A stretch of 64,000 bases of DNA. It comes from Mycobacterium sp. MS1601 (GTDB lineage Bacteria > Actinomycetota > Actinomycetes > Mycobacteriales > Mycobacteriaceae). Where the stretch lies: NCBI RefSeq assembly GCF_001984215.1, contig NZ_CP019420.1, forward strand, positions 4,712,001 to 4,776,000, written 5' to 3'. Under the pieces are notes generated by a model. It worked only from the letters and a program-made list of their open reading frames with translations. It did no database searches and had not been told where the DNA came from. Below, piece after piece: positions 45,230 through 55,509 of the stretch; within the stretch, counting starts at the first letter, position 1; the number at the start of each line of letters is the position of its first letter. A program made the position numbers and the translations under genes.

Positions 45230-45661
45230 TCACAGCTCCAGCATTATCGTCACCGGCCCGTCGTTGACCAGCGCCACCGACATGTCGGCGCCGAACACTC
45301 CGGTGGCGACCGTGGCACCCAGGCCGCGTAAGGCGTCGGCGAACACCGTCACCAGTGGCTCAGCCACCGTCGCGGGGGCGGCTGCGTTCCACGAGGGCCG
45401 GCGACCTTTGACGGTGTTGGCGTAGAGGGTGAACTGACTGACCACCAAGATGGGTGCACCGACGTCGGCGGCGCTGCGCTCACCATCGAGAACGCGCAAC
45501 TGCCAGAGCTTTTCGGCCATCCGGCCGGCAGTGGCGGCGTCATCGTCGTGGGTGACCCCGACCAGCGCCACCAGCCCCTGGTGGTCAGGGGTGATGGAGC
45601 CCACCACCTGCCCGTCGACGGTGACACTGGCCGAGGTGACGCGCTGGAGCAGAACCCGCAT
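45230..45661 (-). CDS. dtd: D-aminoacyl-tRNA deacylase
   Basis: 143 residues, normal for Dtd. The substrate-binding motifs are [18 protein letters not shown] (SQFTL) near residue 78 and the GP motif in [12 protein letters not shown] at the C-terminus. The enzyme hydrolyses D-amino acids from mischarged tRNA. ATG 45661 ([13 protein letters not shown]) is the family start. Transcribed in the same direction as the DoxX gene, with 28 bp between. Confidence 0.95.
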   Translation of the reverse strand: MRVLLQRVTSASVTVDGQVVGSITPDHQGLVALVGVTHDDDAATAGRMAEKLWQLRVLDGERSAADVGAPILVVSQFTLYANTVKGRRPSWNAAAPATVAEPLVTVFADALRGLGATVATGVFGADMSVALVNDGPVTIMLEL

Positions 45662-45693
45662 GGACAGCAACTACAGCACATGCGGAACGAGAG

Positions 45694-46005
45694 TCAGCGG
45701 ATCGACTCCCGGAACGCCACGCCGTCCTGGGCGGCAGCCATCCAGTCGCCGACGTCGACGACGGGATAGAGCTCGAAGTTGTTGAGCGGACCGAACTTCG
45801 AGACACCGTCCAGGATGCCGTCAATGGTGTCGGTCTCGATCACCGCGAAACCGCCCGCGCCGTCGAGGCGGCCGACGAACTGCAAGAAGTTGGTGCCCGC
45901 CGGAGCCTCCCACTTCGAGAACAGTTCCACACCGCGTCGTGCGGCGTCTTCGTTGTCCTGTTCCGAGCCGTTGAGCCGACTCGTCCAGGCCATCACATAC
46001 TTCAT
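45694..46005 (-). CDS. DUF3303-like small protein
   Basis: 103 residues from ATG 46005 with a strong AGGAGG 4 nt upstream. Ferredoxin-like fold expected: MKYVMAWTSR at the start, then FVGRLDGAGGFAVIETD and FELYPVVDVGDW. DUF3303 proteins resemble small dimeric alpha-beta-barrel proteins; function is unknown. Followed by dtd in the same direction. Confidence 0.8.
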   Translation of the reverse strand: MKYVMAWTSRLNGSEQDNEDAARRGVELFSKWEAPAGTNFLQFVGRLDGAGGFAVIETDTIDGILDGVSKFGPLNNFELYPVVDVGDWMAAAQDGVAFRESIR

Positions 46006-46134
46006 GGTTCCTCCTAGGGGACTGATGTAGGTCAGTGTCCTCGCTGAGCAGGAGCGCAACCGTCGTTCGGCCGACGCCACGCAAGATCATTGATGGTGAA
46101 ACCTCTAGGCGGACAAAACAACTCTTGCTGGAAC

Positions 46135-46166
46135 ACAAAAATGCCCCGTCCGTGAGGACGGGGCAT
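46135..46166 (-). terminator. Intrinsic terminator of glnA1
   Basis: 11-bp perfect stem ATGCCCCGTCC (46141-46151) and GGACGGGGCAT (46156-46166) with a GTGA loop. On the minus strand the stem is followed by a TTTTTG run. It lies 17 nt past the glnA1 stop. Confidence 0.88.
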
Positions 46167-46183
46167 CTTTGCGCGTGTTGTGG

Positions 46184-47620
46184 TTACACGTCGTAGTAGA
46201 GGCTGAATTCGTACGGGTGAGGACGGATCTGCACCGGCATGATCTCGTTCTCCCGCTTGTAGGAGATCCAGGTCTCGATGAGGTCCTCGGTGAACACACC
46301 ACCCTCGGTGAGGTACTCGTGGTCCTCTTCGAGCTTGTCGATGACGGCAGACAGCGAGGTCGGGGCCTGCGGGATGGCGGCGGCCTCGTCCGGCGGCAAC
46401 TCGTAGAGGTCCTTGTCGACCGGGGTCAGCGGCTCGATCTTCTTCTTGATGCCGTCGATACCGGCCATCAGCATGGCCGCAAACGCCAGGTACGGGTTGC
46501 CCGAGCTGTCCGGGCAACGGAACTCCAGGCGCTTGGCCTTCGGGTTGTTACCGGTGATCGGGATACGCACGCAGGCCGAGCGGTTGCGCTGGCTGTACAC
46601 CAGGTTGATCGGGGCCTCGTAGCCCGGCACCAGACGCTTGTAGGAGTTCACCGTGGGGTTGGTGAACGCCAGCAGCGACGGAGCGTGGTGCAGGATGCCG
46701 CCGATGTAGTGGCGGGCCATGTCCGAGAGTCCCGCGTAGCCCGACTCGTCGTGGAACAGCGGCTTGCCGTCCTTCCACAGCGACTGGTGGGCGTGCATGC
46801 CGGAACCGTTGTCACCGAACAGCGGCTTGGGCATGAAGGTGACGGTCTTGCCGTTGGCCCAGGCGGTGTTCTTGATGATGTACTTGAACAGCAGCACATC
46901 GTCGGCTGCGGCCAGCAGCGTGTTGAACTTGTAGTTGATTTCCGCCTGGCCTGCGGTGCCCACCTCGTGGTGGCCGCGCTCCAGGGTGAAACCGGCGTTC
47001 TGCAGGTTGGTGGCCATCTCGTCGCGCAGGTCGACGTAGTGGTCGTACGGCGCCACCGGGAAGTACCCGCCCTTGGGGCGAACCTTGTAACCGCGGTTGG
47101 GGGACCCGTCGGCCTCGAACGGCTCGCCGCTGTTCCACCAGCCGGACTCGGAGTCCACCTCGTAGAAGGTGCCGTTCATCTTCGAGTCGAAGCTCACCGA
47201 GTCGAAGATGTAGAACTCGGCCTCTGCACCGAAGTAGCAGGTGTCGGCGATGCCGGTGCTGGTCAGGTAGTTCTCCGCCTTGCGGGCCACGTTGCGCGGG
47301 TCACGCGAGTAGGCCTCACGAGTGAACGGGTCGTGCACGAAGAAGCTCAGGTTCAGCGTCTTCGCTGCGCGGAACGGATCGATGCGGGCGGTCGAGGGAT
47401 CCGGCAGCAGCATCATGTCGGACTCGTGGATCGACTGGAAGCCGCGCACCGACGAACCGTCGAAGGCCAGCCCGTCCTCGAACACGCTCTCGTCGAACGC
47501 GGAGGCGGGAATCGAGAAGTGCTGGACGACACCGGGCAAATCGCAGAACCGGATGTCGACGTACTCGACGTTCTCGTCCTTGATCAGCTTGAAAATGTCG
47601 TCAGCGGTCTTTTCTGCCAC
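46184..47620 (-). CDS. glnA1: Glutamine synthetase type I, GlnA1
   Basis: 478 residues, the main type I-beta glutamine synthetase (glutamate + ammonia + ATP to glutamine). Markers: [52 protein letters not shown] and [10 protein letters not shown]. The adenylylation site Tyr is present in [12 protein letters not shown], so GlnE control is expected. GTG 47620 with AAAGGAG 7 nt upstream. Two GlnR-type boxes lie 73-110 bp upstream of the start and an intrinsic terminator follows the stop, so it is a monocistronic nitrogen-regulated unit. Confidence 0.97.
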   Translation of the reverse strand: MAEKTADDIFKLIKDENVEYVDIRFCDLPGVVQHFSIPASAFDESVFEDGLAFDGSSVRGFQSIHESDMMLLPDPSTARIDPFRAAKTLNLSFFVHDPFTREAYSRDPRNVARKAENYLTSTGIADTCYFGAEAEFYIFDSVSFDSKMNGTFYEVDSESGWWNSGEPFEADGSPNRGYKVRPKGGYFPVAPYDHYVDLRDEMATNLQNAGFTLERGHHEVGTAGQAEINYKFNTLLAAADDVLLFKYIIKNTAWANGKTVTFMPKPLFGDNGSGMHAHQSLWKDGKPLFHDESGYAGLSDMARHYIGGILHHAPSLLAFTNPTVNSYKRLVPGYEAPINLVYSQRNRSACVRIPITGNNPKAKRLEFRCPDSSGNPYLAFAAMLMAGIDGIKKKIEPLTPVDKDLYELPPDEAAAIPQAPTSLSAVIDKLEEDHEYLTEGGVFTEDLIETWISYKRENEIMPVQIRPHPYEFSLYYDV

Positions 47621-47692
47621 TTAGTGCTCCTTTGTGCATCTGTCGGCGCAGTGTGCTTGGAATTAACCCGGCGCTGACGCTATGGAGCTGAT

Positions 47693-47730
47693 GTTGCACT
47701 GCGGTCAACCACATGTTGCGTCAGCGTTAC
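47693..47730 (-). promoter_or_regulatory. Tandem GlnR-type boxes upstream of glnA1
   Basis: On the minus strand, GTAAC-GCTGAC-GCAAC (47715-47730) fits the actinobacterial GlnR consensus GTnAC-n6-GnAAC exactly; a second site TTGAC-CGCAGT-GCAAC (47693-47708) has one mismatch. The two are 22 bp apart, two helical turns, the a-site/b-site layout known from actinobacterial glnA promoters. Confidence 0.83.
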
Positions 47731-47758
47731 GCAATCAATCTCACTCTATGCTGACGGT

Positions 47759-48223
47759 ATGCCTAGCGCGCTCTCCTCCTGGCTGTCCGGCCCCGAGCCT
47801 GCGGATTCGGGACACCCGTCCGCCTACCCGGGAGAAGCGTTCGATTTGCCCGAGTCCGGGCCCGGATCGCTGGCCCGATCGGGGCGTCGATTCGCCGCAT
47901 TGTTGGTCGACTGGCTGATCGCCTATGGGCTGGCCGGGCTGTGCATCAGCTTCGGATTGTTCTCCACGGCGTGGCTGTCCACCGCCGTACTGGTGATCTG
48001 GCTGGTGCTCGGCGCGGTCTCGGTGCGGCTGTTCAGCTTCACGCCGGGCCAATATGCGCTGGGTCTGATGGTGGTCTCTGTGGACAACCGCATGCACGTG
48101 GGTATCGGCCGCGCCTTCTTGCGCGGTCTACTGCTCACGCTGGTGATCCCGGCGCTGTTCATGGACAGCGACATGCGGGGCATGCAGGACAAGTTCACCT
48201 TCACCGCCGTCGTCCGCAGGTAA
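47759..48223 (+). CDS. RDD family membrane protein (Rv2219A-like)
   Basis: 154 residues. The RDD signature is RSGRRFAALLVDWLIAYGL (near residues 40-58), then hydrophobic segments at about 50-68, 72-92 and 115-135 (FLRGLLLTLVIPALF). Position matches Rv2219A next to glnA1, from which it is divergent. Function unknown; RDD proteins may be transporters or antiporter components. The interval to glnA1 (47621-47758) contains the GlnR boxes. Confidence 0.9.
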   Translation: MPSALSSWLSGPEPADSGHPSAYPGEAFDLPESGPGSLARSGRRFAALLVDWLIAYGLAGLCISFGLFSTAWLSTAVLVIWLVLGAVSVRLFSFTPGQYALGLMVVSVDNRMHVGIGRAFLRGLLLTLVIPALFMDSDMRGMQDKFTFTAVVRR

Positions 48224-48345
48224 CCCCGCGCCGCCCGGCACTTCCGTCACTGTCGTCCCGGTCTGGTGACAGCGAGTCACCACAGGGCGAGATTCGGCCC
48301 GCTTTTCCGCCTCCAGGTGACTCCGAGTCGAATCGGGTGCGCTCG

Positions 48346-50148
48346 CTAGACCTCGAAGTAGACGCGCCCGTTCATCACCGTCATCTGAATGTTGGCGGCG
48401 TGGATGTCGTGCGGATCGATCTCGAAGATGTTGCGCTCGAGCACGATCAGATCGGCTCGCTTACCCACCTCGACCGAGCCCACCCGGTCGTCGAGGCGGA
48501 TCTGGTAGGCCGCCCCCAACGTGTTCGCGTGCACGGCCTGTTCGACGGTCAGTCGCTGGTCGACGGGGGAGAGCACCGGTGCGTTCGGGTCCTCGATCAA
48601 CTGCCGAGTGACGCCCACCTGGATGGAGTCCAGCGGCTTGTAGGTGGAGAAGTAACCCGCCGCGGGCCAGTCGGTGCCCAGCGACACCCGCCCACCCGAG
48701 CGCAGAACGTCCTGGGTGCGGTACATCAGGTCCTTGCGCGGCGATCCGTAACGTGCGGCCATGTTCTCCAGGGTGTCTGGATCACCCGACGACCAGTTCG
48801 CGGAGAACTGCGCGATGACGCCGAGCTGCGCGAAGCGCGGATTGTCGCTGTCGGCGACGTAGACCAGGTGCGCGATGGTGTGCCTGCGGTCGCGCGGGGG
48901 ATTGGCGGCGATGGCTGCTTCGACGGCATCCAGCCCGGTGCGGACCGTGCGTTCTCCGCAGGCATGGATGTGGACGTCGAACCCGGCGGCGTCGACCTCG
49001 CGCACCACCTGGTGCCATTGATCGAGTGTGAACGGTGAACCGCCGATCGAATCCGGTTTGTCGGCATACGGCTCGAGCAGCCACGCGGTGTAACCGCCCT
49101 GGGTGCCGTCGCCGATGACCTTCACGACGTCGACCGAAACCAGCTCGCCGGAGATCTCGTCACGGACCCGCCGGAACGCCTCGACGGTGCCGTCCACCGG
49201 CGCCGCGCGCACCGAGTACGACGCGACAACCCGGAACGGCAGCTCACCGCTGCGTTCGGTCTCGGTGTACAGCCTCAGGATCGAGGCCTGGTCATCGCCG
49301 ATGGGAGGAACGCCGGCGTCGAACACCGAGGTGATGCCGGCGGCGGAGGCTTTCGGGAGCCACTCGCGCATCAATCTGTCCATGGTCTCGGCAGAGATCG
49401 GTTCCACCGCGTTGACCAGACCGAGCACCGCGTTGACCTCGAGGATGTACCCGGTGGGGTCACCACTGGTGTCGCGGGCGTAGTAACTGAATCCCGGAAC
49501 CGGATCGGGGGTGTCGCGGTTGACCCCGGCCAGCTCCAGGGCCTTGCTGTTGGCCCACAGGCTGTGGCCGTCGATGGCGAAGAAGAAACCGGGGCGGTCC
49601 GGCAGCACCGAGTCCAGATCGGCACGGGTGGGACCGTCGGGGCCGAACATGTCCACCCGCCAACCGAATCCGCGCACCGGCCCCTCCGGATGCTGCTGTG
49701 CGTACTGCGCGATGGCGGCCTGCGCGTCGGCCAGCGTCGGCACCTGCAGATCGACACCCGAGGTCAGAAACGAGCCGAGGAACGGATGGGTGTGGCCCTC
49801 GACGAAGCCCGGCATGAGCAGCCGCCCGTTCAGATCGACCACGCGGGTACCGGCGCCGATGAACGGCTGGACGCCCGCGTCGTCGCCGACGTAGCCGATG
49901 GTGTTGCCGGTGACGGCCACCGCCTGCGCCCACGGGGTGGGGCCGGCCACCGTGTAGACGGAACCGTTGCAGAACACCAGGTCGGCCGGTCCGGTGGGGG
50001 CGGCCTGAGCCGCATTCGGGCCGACGGTGGCGCCCAGAGCCCCTGTGGTGACCACCAACGCGGCGGCCCGCATGGCCGAGCGACGGCTCAAGGTCGGGCC
50101 ACGGCCGTAGGCCGCAAAATGTGGAGCCCACTCGCACGCGGTACACAT
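48346..50148 (-). CDS. Exported YtcJ-like amidohydrolase (Tat-type signal)
   Basis: 600 residues. N-terminus MCTACEWAPHFAAYG, then SRRSAMRAAALVVTTGALGATVG, a twin-arginine-like signal (SRRSA) with cleavage near AAQAAP. The amidohydrolase-3 body has the HxH site in FVEGHTHPFLGS, HIHACGERTVRTGLDAVE and RRHTIAHLVY, and SLGTDWPA near the end. Same family as 11431-13140 (which has no signal); they are distant paralogues. Substrate unknown; probably acts outside the membrane on an amide. Confidence 0.88.
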   Translation of the reverse strand: MCTACEWAPHFAAYGRGPTLSRRSAMRAAALVVTTGALGATVGPNAAQAAPTGPADLVFCNGSVYTVAGPTPWAQAVAVTGNTIGYVGDDAGVQPFIGAGTRVVDLNGRLLMPGFVEGHTHPFLGSFLTSGVDLQVPTLADAQAAIAQYAQQHPEGPVRGFGWRVDMFGPDGPTRADLDSVLPDRPGFFFAIDGHSLWANSKALELAGVNRDTPDPVPGFSYYARDTSGDPTGYILEVNAVLGLVNAVEPISAETMDRLMREWLPKASAAGITSVFDAGVPPIGDDQASILRLYTETERSGELPFRVVASYSVRAAPVDGTVEAFRRVRDEISGELVSVDVVKVIGDGTQGGYTAWLLEPYADKPDSIGGSPFTLDQWHQVVREVDAAGFDVHIHACGERTVRTGLDAVEAAIAANPPRDRRHTIAHLVYVADSDNPRFAQLGVIAQFSANWSSGDPDTLENMAARYGSPRKDLMYRTQDVLRSGGRVSLGTDWPAAGYFSTYKPLDSIQVGVTRQLIEDPNAPVLSPVDQRLTVEQAVHANTLGAAYQIRLDDRVGSVEVGKRADLIVLERNIFEIDPHDIHAANIQMTVMNGRVYFEV

Positions 50149-50263
50149 GGTCGATACCCCCTCAGCCGGCCGAACCGGCGTCGGTGGCGCGCGAAAGTAT
50201 CGCCTGCGTCAACCACCAATGCAAGACCCCACGCACAGCGTGAGGTGATGGTTCAGCAAACTG

Positions 50264-51013
50264 TCAGCGACGCTGCACCTTGCGCTGCACACCGCGCAGC
50301 TTGGCGGCATTGGGCAGCGGGCCCTTCGGCATCGCAGCCGGCCCCATCTTGGTGCCCAGCGCCTGCAGGCGGGACTCCAACGAGTCCATCTGCTTGGTGT
50401 TGATGTTGGCGGGCAACTTGTTGAGGTGACGCTCCAGCTTGGCCAGCGGCACCTCGCCTTCGCCGTTGCCGACGATGATGTCGTAGATCGGCACATCGCC
50501 GACCAGGCGGGCGGTGCGCTTCTTCTCCTGAGCCAGCAGAGGCTTGACCCGGCCGGCGTTGCCCTCGCCGACGAAGATCACACCCGGGCGGCCGATCACC
50601 CGATGCACAGCGTCGAAGTTCCCGGTGGCGGCCACCCCGGGAGTGACCCGCCAACGGCCGCGCAGGTTGTCCAGCGCCCAGGCTGCGGCGCCGGTCTGCC
50701 CCTCGGCCTTGCGGTACACCGATTTCTGGGCCCGGCGCCCGAAGATGATGAAGGCGACCAACGCACCGAGCACCACACCCAGCGGGATCAGCATCCACAT
50801 GGTGAAACCGCCGATGGCGATGCCCGCACCCACCGACAGCGCCACGATCAGCACAAACGCGCCGATCATGTACGGCAGGAGACGCTTGTCCTCCTTGCGC
50901 TGCATCTGGAAGGCCTGCCACAGCTGGCTGCGGCGCTGCTTGGATGCGGCCTTGCGGGCGGCCTTCGCCTGGGCCTTTGCCTCTTTGGCCTCAGCTTTGT
51001 TGCGGGTTGCCAT
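50264..51013 (-). CDS. DUF4191 membrane protein (Rv2219-like)
   Basis: 249 residues. Lys/Ala-rich N-terminus MATRNKAEAKEAKAQAKAAR, then two close transmembrane segments (about residues 48-68 and 72-93, LPYMIGAFVLIVALSVGAG and MWMLIPLGVVLGALVAFII), then a soluble domain with GRPGVIFVGEGNAGRVK and YDIIVGNGEGEVPLAKLERHL. Conserved in actinobacteria downstream of lipA. ATG 51013; upstream in-frame codons are inside the lipA end. The gene is 4 bp from lipA and likely in its operon. Function unknown. Confidence 0.9.
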   Translation of the reverse strand: MATRNKAEAKEAKAQAKAARKAASKQRRSQLWQAFQMQRKEDKRLLPYMIGAFVLIVALSVGAGIAIGGFTMWMLIPLGVVLGALVAFIIFGRRAQKSVYRKAEGQTGAAAWALDNLRGRWRVTPGVAATGNFDAVHRVIGRPGVIFVGEGNAGRVKPLLAQEKKRTARLVGDVPIYDIIVGNGEGEVPLAKLERHLNKLPANINTKQMDSLESRLQALGTKMGPAAMPKGPLPNAAKLRGVQRKVQRR

Positions 51014-51017
51014 GCGA

Positions 51018-51956
51018 TCAGGATACGGCGCTTCGAGCCCGCTTCTCGACGGCCTGCTGGTAGAGCCGACCGGCCCGGTACGACGAGCGCACCAGCGGCC
51101 CGGCCAGGACACCGGCGAATCCGATGCTCTCGGCATAGGCGGCGTGCTCGACGAACTCCTCGGGCTTGACCCAGCGCTCTACCGGGTGGTGCCGAGCCGA
51201 GGGGCGCAGGTACTGGGTGATGGTGATCAGGTCGCAGCCGGCACCCAGCAGATCGTCGAGCGCGGTGCGGACCTCTTCTGGCGTCTCACCCATGCCGAGG
51301 ATGAGGTTGGACTTGGTGACCAGGCCGAAGTCGCGGGCCGCGGTGATGACATCGAGGCTGCGCTGGTAGCGGAAGGCCGGACGGATGCGCTTGAAGATGC
51401 GCGGGACGGTTTCGACGTTGTGCGCCAACACTTCCGGGCGAGCTTCGAAGACCTCGTTGAGCTGCTCGGGAATGGCGTTGAAGTCCGGGATCAGCAGCTC
51501 GACACCGGTGTCGGGATTGAGCGCCTTGATGTAGCGCACCGTTTCGGCGTACAGCCACGCGCCGCCGTCGGGCAGATCGTCACGGGCCACCCCGGTGACG
51601 GTGGAATACCGCAGACCCATGGCCTGCACGCTCTCGGCCACCCGGCGCGGTTCGTCGCGGTCCAGCTCGGCGGGCTTACCGGTGTCGATCTGGCAGAAGT
51701 CGCAGCGCCGTGTGCATTGCTCGCCGCCGATCAGGAAGGTGGCCTCGCGGTCTTCCCAGCACTCGTAGATGTTGGGGCAGCCGGCTTCTTCACACACCGT
51801 GTGCAGACCCTCACGTTTCACCAGGCTCTTCAGCTCGGTGTACTCGGGGCCCATCTTGGCGCGGGTCTTGATCCACGGGGGTTTGCGTTCGATCGGGGTC
51901 TGCGCGTTGCGCACTTCCAGTCGCAGCAGCTTGCGGCCCTCGGGAACGACGCTCAC
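51018..51956 (-). CDS. lipA: Lipoyl synthase
   Basis: 312 residues. Radical-SAM enzyme with two 4Fe-4S clusters: auxiliary-cluster Cys in [13 protein letters not shown] and radical-SAM Cys in [13 protein letters not shown]; the C-terminal SSYRAGRL motif supplies the Ser ligand. Inserts two sulfurs into octanoyl chains on E2 and GcvH proteins. The GTG/ATG start at 51956 overlaps the lipB stop (51953), so the pair is coupled. The substrate protein DlaT is encoded two genes upstream. Confidence 0.97.
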   Translation of the reverse strand: MSVVPEGRKLLRLEVRNAQTPIERKPPWIKTRAKMGPEYTELKSLVKREGLHTVCEEAGCPNIYECWEDREATFLIGGEQCTRRCDFCQIDTGKPAELDRDEPRRVAESVQAMGLRYSTVTGVARDDLPDGGAWLYAETVRYIKALNPDTGVELLIPDFNAIPEQLNEVFEARPEVLAHNVETVPRIFKRIRPAFRYQRSLDVITAARDFGLVTKSNLILGMGETPEEVRTALDDLLGAGCDLITITQYLRPSARHHPVERWVKPEEFVEHAAYAESIGFAGVLAGPLVRSSYRAGRLYQQAVEKRARSAVS

Positions 51957-52648
51957 TGGGATGATCCTACGCTCGCCTCGGCGCGTAGACGGACCGGCAG
52001 GGCGCCGTCGAGTGCGTCACACACCGCGGTGGCCACCCGCTCTCGGACGGCGGCGACGGTGACGGTGCGGCCCAGTTCGGCGGTCAGCGACGTGACGCCG
52101 GCGTCGGCGATGCCGCACGGGATGATGGATGTGAATGCGCCCAGATCACAGTCGCAATTCAACGCGAACCCATGCAGGGTGACCCCCCGCGCCACCCGGA
52201 TGCCGATGGCGCCGATCTTGCGCTCCGGTCGTGTCGCGTCGGCCGGCAGCCACACTCCCGAGCGGCCCTCGACCCGGCCGGCGTCCAGACCGAACTCGGT
52301 GCACACCGTGATCAGTGCCTCCTCGAGCCGACGCACGAAATTCACCACATCCAGCGGCTCGGTCAGTCCGATAATCGGGTAGCCGACCAGCTGGCCGGGG
52401 CCGTGCCAGGTGATCTTGCCGCCGCGGTCTGTGTCGACCACAGGGGTCCCGTCCTGCGGCCGCTCCCCGTCCTCGGTGCGACGGCCCGCGGTGTACACCG
52501 ACGAATGCTCGAGCAGCAGAAGCGTGTCCGGCCCGCCCGCCACCCGGGCGTCGGCGAGTGCACGCTGGGTGTCCCAGGCGCTGCGGTAGTCGAGGATGCC
52601 CAGCTGCCGTACGTCGACCGCGGCGGAGCTGGACCGGATGGAACTCAT
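51953..52648 (-). CDS. lipB: Octanoyltransferase
   Basis: 231 residues from ATG 52648. Key motifs: [30 protein letters not shown], the catalytic Lys in [11 protein letters not shown] and catalytic Cys in [12 protein letters not shown]. Transfers octanoyl from acyl carrier protein to lipoyl domains; LipA finishes the cofactor. ATG 52648 gives the [16 protein letters not shown] start; the upstream frame extends into the epimerase gene. Confidence 0.96.
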   Translation of the reverse strand: MSSIRSSSAAVDVRQLGILDYRSAWDTQRALADARVAGGPDTLLLLEHSSVYTAGRRTEDGERPQDGTPVVDTDRGGKITWHGPGQLVGYPIIGLTEPLDVVNFVRRLEEALITVCTEFGLDAGRVEGRSGVWLPADATRPERKIGAIGIRVARGVTLHGFALNCDCDLGAFTSIIPCGIADAGVTSLTAELGRTVTVAAVRERVATAVCDALDGALPVRLRAEASVGSSQ

Positions 52649-52658
52649 GACAGTCAAC

Positions 52659-53564
52659 CTACGCCGGTTCACCGCGGCTGATCGCGAAGCTCAGCGCTTC
52701 GCCGATGGTCTGGTGATGGAACCGGAAGCCGGCCCGCTCCAGTGCCGCGGGGATGGCTCGCTGACCGGTCAGCAGACCCTCCTGGGCGAACTCCCCGAGC
52801 ATCGTGGTGATCACGAAACCCGGGGCGATCATCGGCGTCGGACGGTTGAGCGCGCGGCCCAGCGCAGTGGTGAACTCGGCGTTGGTCACCGGCGCAGGCC
52901 CGGTCAGGTTCACCGGGCCGGACAGCTCGTCGTGGAAGATCGCGAACAGCAGTGCCCGCACTTCGTCTTCGAGGCTGATCCACGGCATGTACTGGCGGCC
53001 GTTGCCCAGCCGGGCGCCCAGACCCAGGGAGAACAGCGGCCGCAGCCGACCCAGCACGCCGCCTGCGGGGGAGAGCACCAGCCCTGAGCGGGTGTGCACC
53101 ACCCTGGTCCCGGCTGCGTCCGCCACCACGGTGGCGGCTTCCCAGTCCAGGCACAATCGGGCCAGGAAGCCCGCGCCCGGCCCACTGCTCTCATCCACCA
53201 CCCGGTCGCGGGTGTCGCCGTAGAACCCGACCGCGCTGGCGTTGATCAGCGTGGGTACTCCGGCGTCGGCGACCGCCGCGGCCAGCACCTCGGTGGGGGT
53301 GATGCGGCTGTCGCGCAGGCTCTGCTTGAACGCCCCCGACCAGCGTGACCCGCCGACGTTGACGCCGCACAGGTTCACCACCGCGTCGACCTCGGCCAGA
53401 CCGCTGGTATCGAACTCGCCGGTGTCCGGATTCCAGTGCAGCTCATCAGGATTCGACGGCGCTCTGCGCACGATGCGCACCACGCGGTGATCGGTGGCGC
53501 GCAGTGCGTAGACCAGTGCCGAACCGATGAGGCCGGACGAGCCGGCCACGGCGACGGTGCTCAT
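52659..53564 (-). CDS. TIGR01777-type NAD-dependent epimerase (Rv2216-like)
   Basis: 301 residues, SDR extended fold. Nucleotide-binding [18 protein letters not shown] at residues 4-21, then [11 protein letters not shown] (Tyr of the active-site region), the TIGR01777 signature [12 protein letters not shown] and a C-terminal DUF1731 domain with [24 protein letters not shown]. The family is related to cell-division inhibitor SulA-like epimerases; the substrate is unknown. Sits 19 bp downstream of dlaT and 10 bp upstream of lipB on the same strand, as in M. tuberculosis. Confidence 0.92.
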   Translation of the reverse strand: MSTVAVAGSSGLIGSALVYALRATDHRVVRIVRRAPSNPDELHWNPDTGEFDTSGLAEVDAVVNLCGVNVGGSRWSGAFKQSLRDSRITPTEVLAAAVADAGVPTLINASAVGFYGDTRDRVVDESSGPGAGFLARLCLDWEAATVVADAAGTRVVHTRSGLVLSPAGGVLGRLRPLFSLGLGARLGNGRQYMPWISLEDEVRALLFAIFHDELSGPVNLTGPAPVTNAEFTTALGRALNRPTPMIAPGFVITTMLGEFAQEGLLTGQRAIPAALERAGFRFHHQTIGEALSFAISRGEPA

Positions 53565-53583
53565 GGTGGCCTACCGGCCTCTC

Positions 53584-55293
53584 TCAGAGACCGAGATCGC
53601 CCTCGAAGGCCCCCTCTTCGAGGCGGCGCTTCACCGTCGTCAAGAAGCGGCCGGCGTCGGCACCGTCGACCAGGCGGTGGTCGTAGGTCAACGGAAGGTA
53701 GCTCACCGACCGCACACCGATGGACTCGTTGCCGAACTCGTCGACGATCACCCGCGGGCGCTTGACGATGGCACCGGTGCCCAGCATCGCCGCCTGAGGC
53801 GGCACCAGGATCGGGGTGTCGAACAAGGCGCCCTGGCTGCCGATGTTGGTGATCGTGAACGTGCCGCCGGACAGCTCGTCAGGCTTCAGATTGCCCGAGC
53901 GGGCCCGGCTTGCGATGTCGTTGATGGCCCGAGCCAACCCGCCCAGCGACAGGTCGCCCGCGTTCTTGACCACCGGCGACAGCAGACCCTGATCGGTGTC
54001 CACCGCGAAGCCGAGGTGCTCGGCGTCGTAGTAGGTGATCTCCTTGGCGTCCTCGTTGTAGCTGGCGTTGATGTTCGGGTGCGCCTTGAGTGCGTCGATG
54101 ACGGCCCTGGCGATGAACGGCAGGTACGTCAGATTGACGCCTTCGCGCTCGGCGAAGCTCTTCTTGGCCTTGGCTCGCAGCGCCACGATCTTGGTCATGT
54201 CGACCTCGTGGACCTGCGTCAGCTGCGCGGTGGTCTGCAGCGATTCCCGGGTCTTCTTGGCGGTGATCTGCCGGATCCGGTTGGCCTTCTGCGTGGTGCC
54301 GCGCAGGTGCGCCAGGGGGCTCTCGGCGGGAGCGGCGGCCTTGGCGGCGGGAGCTGCGGGCTTCTCGGCGGGAGCAGCTGCCGGCTTCTTGGCTTCTTCG
54401 GCCGCGGCCAGCACGTCCTGCTTGCGGATGCGGCCACCGACACCGGTGCCCTTCACCGCCGCCAGGTCGACGTTGTTCTCCGCCGCCAGCTTGCGCACCA
54501 GCGGGGTCACGTACGGGCTGCCGTCACCGGACGGCGCGTCCTCGGCCTTGGGTTCGGGCTTGGGCTCGGGTTTCGGTTCGGGCTTGGGTTCCGGCTTCGG
54601 CTCGGGCTTCGGTTCCGGCTTCGGCTCGGGCTTCGGTTCCGGCTTCGGCTCGGGCTTGGGCTCGGCCTTCGGGGCCGCTCCCTTGTCACCGATCTTGGCC
54701 AGCTCGCCGCCGACGGCGACCGTGTCGTCCTCGTCGGCGGTGATGCTCAGCAGCGTGCCCGCCACCGGCGACGGGATCTCGGTGTCGACCTTGTCGGTGG
54801 AGACCTCGACCAGCGGCTCGTCCACCTCGACCGAATCGCCGACGTTCTTCAGCCAGCGGGTGACGGTGCCTTCGGTGACCGACTCGCCGAGCTCAGGCAT
54901 CTTCACCGAGGTGGCCTCGCCGCCGGACGACTCGGCGGCAGGCTCGGGTTCCGGCTCCGCTTCGGGCTCGGGCTCGGCTTCTGCCTCAGGCTCTGGAGCC
55001 GCTTCCTCGCTCGGGGTGGCTTCGGGTTCGGTGGTGCCGCCGCTCTCGCCCTCTTCGGCGTCGCCGATGACGGCCAGCTCGCCGCCGACCTCGACCGTGT
55101 CGTCCTCCTGGGCCACGATCTTGGTGAGCACACCGGCGGCCGGGGACGGGATCTCGGTGTCCACCTTGTCGGTGGAGACCTCCAGAAGTGGCTCGTCGAC
55201 TTCGACGGTGTCACCTTCTTGTTTGAGCCAGCGGGTGACAGTCCCCTCGGTGACGCTCTCACCGAGTGCGGGCATCTGGACTGAAACGGCCAT
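53584..55293 (-). CDS. dlaT: Dihydrolipoamide acyltransferase E2 with two lipoyl domains
   Basis: 569 residues. Two lipoyl domains (about 1-78 and 128-205), each with [14 protein letters not shown] containing the lipoylated Lys; the first linker is Glu/Pro-rich and the second contains about ten KPEP units; then an E1/E3-binding domain ([20 protein letters not shown]) and the acyltransferase core with the C-terminal active-site motif [14 protein letters not shown]. It is the E2 of pyruvate dehydrogenase and of peroxynitrite reductase in M. tuberculosis (Rv2215). ATG 55293. Partners here: aceE, lipA and lipB. Confidence 0.95.
   Translation of the reverse strand: MAVSVQMPALGESVTEGTVTRWLKQEGDTVEVDEPLLEVSTDKVDTEIPSPAAGVLTKIVAQEDDTVEVGGELAVIGDAEEGESGGTTEPEATPSEEAAPEPEAEAEPEPEAEPEPEPAAESSGGEATSVKMPELGESVTEGTVTRWLKNVGDSVEVDEPLVEVSTDKVDTEIPSPVAGTLLSITADEDDTVAVGGELAKIGDKGAAPKAEPKPEPKPEPKPEPKPEPKPEPKPEPKPEPKPEPKPEPKAEDAPSGDGSPYVTPLVRKLAAENNVDLAAVKGTGVGGRIRKQDVLAAAEEAKKPAAAPAEKPAAPAAKAAAPAESPLAHLRGTTQKANRIRQITAKKTRESLQTTAQLTQVHEVDMTKIVALRAKAKKSFAEREGVNLTYLPFIARAVIDALKAHPNINASYNEDAKEITYYDAEHLGFAVDTDQGLLSPVVKNAGDLSLGGLARAINDIASRARSGNLKPDELSGGTFTITNIGSQGALFDTPILVPPQAAMLGTGAIVKRPRVIVDEFGNESIGVRSVSYLPLTYDHRLVDGADAGRFLTTVKRRLEEGAFEGDLGL
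54548..54667 (-). repeat. 12-bp tandem repeat encoding KPEP units in the DlaT linker
   Basis: Ten 12-bp units, each coding P-E-P-K (one codes A-E-P-K). Units vary at the third codon positions (for example CTTGGGTTCGGG and CTTCGGCTCGGG), so copy number could change by slippage without breaking the frame. Confidence 0.9.
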
Positions 55294-55509
55294 GCTGTTG
55301 ACTCCTCGAAGGTCAGTCGTTGTTCGACTTACGAGCGGTTCGCGTTCCGGCTTACCACAACGTCGTGTACCGGTTCAGAAACCCAGGTGCATTTTGTGCG
55401 CAACCATCCTTTCACTCTCCGCGGATCCGCATGCACTCAGGGTTGCCCGACGCTCTGGCACTATCGAAGTGAGAGTCAACTCATCCCTCAGCCAAGGAGT
55501 GCACCCGAG

